Source of the DNA: Martinezella lusitana
GTDB taxonomy: Bacteria; Pseudomonadota; Alphaproteobacteria; Rhizobiales; Rhizobiaceae
Direction: 5' to 3'
DNA length: 64,000 nt
NCBI RefSeq assembly: GCF_010668395.1
Contig: NZ_WUEY01000027.1
Location: 17,390-81,389 of the forward strand
The position numbers and the translations under genes were made by a program. Below the pieces are notes generated by a model, which worked only from the letters and a program-made list of their open reading frames with translations, was not told the DNA's origin and did no database searches. Below, piece after piece: positions 62,874 to 64,000 of the stretch (positions are counted from its first letter, which is position 1; every line of letters begins with the position of its first letter).

Positions 62874-62898
62874 CGCAAATCTTCGATAAGACCGAATA

Positions 62899-63606
62899 TC
62901 AGAACTGATCGTCGTCTTCGTCGTCGCGCGTCGTCGACTTCAGCGACTTGAGCTTGGCGAAAACGGCGTCGGCGTCGATTTCCTTTTCCTTGGGCTCGTC
63001 ACGCTCATAGCTGAAGCCGAGCTTCTCGGTTTCCTGGGCGGGCTGCAGCGTCGCGCCGAGTTCGGCGGCGGTCGGCAGCGGACGGCCCTTGGCGGCCTTT
63101 TCGACTTCCATGTCGAGGTCGATCTGGCTGCAGAGGCCGAGCGTTACCGGATCCATCGGCGCCAAGTTGGCGGAATTCCAATGCGTGCGGTCGCGGATCT
63201 GCTCGATGGTCGACTTGGTGGTGCCGACGAGGCGGGAAATCTGCGCATCCTTCAGTTCCGGATGGTTGCGCACCAGCCAGAGGATGGCGTTCGGGCGATC
63301 CTGGCGCTTGGAAACCGGCGTGTAGCGCGGGCCGCGGCGCTTGGATTCCGGCACGCGAACTTTCGGCTCAGAAAGCTTCAGCTTATGGTTCGGATTGCCT
63401 TCGGCGCGGGCGATTTCATCGCGCGTCAGCTGGCCGGTCGAGATCGGGTCGAGGCCCTTGATGCCCTGTGCTGCTTCACCATCGGCAATGGCCTTCACTT
63501 CGAGCGGATGCAGCTTGCAGAACTGCGCGATCTGGTCGAATGACAAGGCTGTATTGTCGACAAGCCAGATGGCGGTTGCCTTCGGCATGAGCAATTGTTG
63601 AGCCAT
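62899..63606 (-). CDS. DUF1013/TrcR-family regulator
   Basis: A 235-residue alphaproteobacterial protein without catalytic motifs. It has HTH-like segments (IWLVDNTALSFDQIAQFCKLHPLEVKAIADGE, ISRLVGTTKSTIEQIRDRTHWN) and an acidic C-terminal tail (DDEDDDQF). The family (DUF1013, called TrcR in some annotations) is conserved across alphaproteobacteria and has been linked to cell-cycle transcription, but the function here is inferred from that name only. A poly-acid tail is unusual for a DNA-binder. Divergent from acs. Confidence 0.8.
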   Translation of the reverse strand: MAQQLLMPKATAIWLVDNTALSFDQIAQFCKLHPLEVKAIADGEAAQGIKGLDPISTGQLTRDEIARAEGNPNHKLKLSEPKVRVPESKRRGPRYTPVSKRQDRPNAILWLVRNHPELKDAQISRLVGTTKSTIEQIRDRTHWNSANLAPMDPVTLGLCSQIDLDMEVEKAAKGRPLPTAAELGATLQPAQETEKLGFSYERDEPKEKEIDADAVFAKLKSLKSTTRDDEDDDQF

Positions 63607-63829
63607 GGATATAGTCCTTCTGTCAGTCCGCGCCGGTGTCGCGGTCCGGGGTGTAACACCACAATGTCCGGGAAATACGGCCCTATATAACGATAGTGTC
63701 GCGGAATTGCAATTCTTTGCGCATGAAATGCACTTTGTCCAATTGCTGTCGTAGTTTGACCTGCTATTGATTGAGCGGAAAGAGCACCCACAATTGCGTG
63801 AGAGGGTGTGAGGATTCGAGGAGGAGACT
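63607..63829. promoter_or_regulatory. Divergent control region of the DUF1013 gene and acs
   Basis: These 223 bases separate two diverging genes and so hold both promoters. Short AT-richer parts occur near 63670-63770. No clear inverted repeat was found. GAGGAGG, about 8 bases before 63830, is a strong acs ribosome-binding site. Confidence 0.5.
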
Positions 63830-64000
63830 ATGTCGGAAAAGATTCATCCGGTGACGAAACCGGTCAAGGCGCGTGCCCTGATCGATCAGGCGAAATACCA
63901 GAAATGGTATCAGCAGAGCGTCGAGGATCCCGACAAATTCTGGGGCAAGCACGGCAAGCGTATCGACTGGTTCAAGCCCTACACCAAGGTCAAGAATACG
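63830..64000 (+). CDS. acsA: Acetyl-CoA synthetase, N-terminal part (runs off window)
   Basis: Fifty-seven codons beginning MSEKIHPVTKPVKARALID and continuing through YQKWYQQSVEDPDKFWGKHGKRIDWFKPYTKVKNT. This is the N-terminal region of ADP-independent acetyl-CoA synthetase (AMP-forming), which activates acetate. The Trp-rich DKFW..RIDWFKPYTKVKN block is characteristic. The AMP-binding motifs lie beyond the window, so completeness cannot be judged. Confidence 0.9.
   Translation, partial: MSEKIHPVTKPVKARALIDQAKYQKWYQQSVEDPDKFWGKHGKRIDWFKPYTKVKNT

Overview
The window looks like the origin-proximal segment of the main chromosome of an alphaproteobacterium of the Rhizobiaceae (Rhizobium/Agrobacterium group). 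The reasons are the ChvI/ChvG pair beside pckA, a C-terminal-only HprK with a mannose-type EIIA and HPr, a tyrosine-bearing DivL, the ppsR/hemE junction with DnaA boxes, parS sites around mnmE-mnmG-rsmG-parA-parB, rhizobial palindromic intergenic repeats, and high GC with strong GC3 bias. This is essentially a core-genome region. I saw no insertion sequence, prophage, CRISPR array, tRNA or rRNA.

Layout. 1-2.9 kb: end of the his operon (hisH tail, hisA, hisF, hisE) plus coaA. 2.9-6.1 kb: alkB, arfB and pckA on the minus strand with repeats between them. 6.4-10.5 kb: chvI, chvG, hprK, EIIA-Man (manX) and ptsH, a two-component plus regulatory PTS cluster. 10.7-24.5 kb: ahcY, divL, a tsaE-amgK fusion, murU, addB, addA and trxA, mostly overlapping or tightly packed. 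24.6-29.7 kb: trpF-trpB-trpA-accD-folC on the minus strand. 30-37.8 kb: a more loosely arranged stretch (YgjP-type protease, DUF2852 protein, intracellular PHB depolymerase, FAH-family hydrolase, PLP decarboxylase, xi-class GST, DUF2218 protein, nitroreductase). 37.9-43.3 kb: gyrB and a minus-strand run of XRE regulator, Smr, MltA and Tim44-like genes. 43.4-44.5 kb: fxsA and secB. 44.6-48.2 kb: dnaQ, coaE, aroE, maf, ppsR, all minus. 48.2-48.6 kb: predicted oriC. 48.6-57.5 kb: hemE, hemJ, rho, mnmE, mnmG, rsmG, parA, parB, all plus. 57.6-63.6 kb: holA, lptE, leuS (minus), yggS (plus), a DUF1013/TrcR-type regulator (minus). The first 57 codons of acetyl-CoA synthetase close the window.

How it works together. 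On both sides of the predicted oriC the adjacent genes point away from it. ParA/ParB and four good parS-like sites lie within 7 kb of it, so replication start and segregation are physically coupled. Two parS sites are built into the first codons of aroE and rsmG. Other observations of interest are DivL with Tyr639 at the phospho-acceptor position, the TsaE-AmgK fusion next to MurU (peptidoglycan recycling), an ArsR-type operator ahead of ahcY, an AccD that has lost three of four zinc-ribbon cysteines, and one palindromic repeat family forming the upstream regions of both sensor-kinase genes. No wholly unknown multi-gene system is evident, and I do not claim one.
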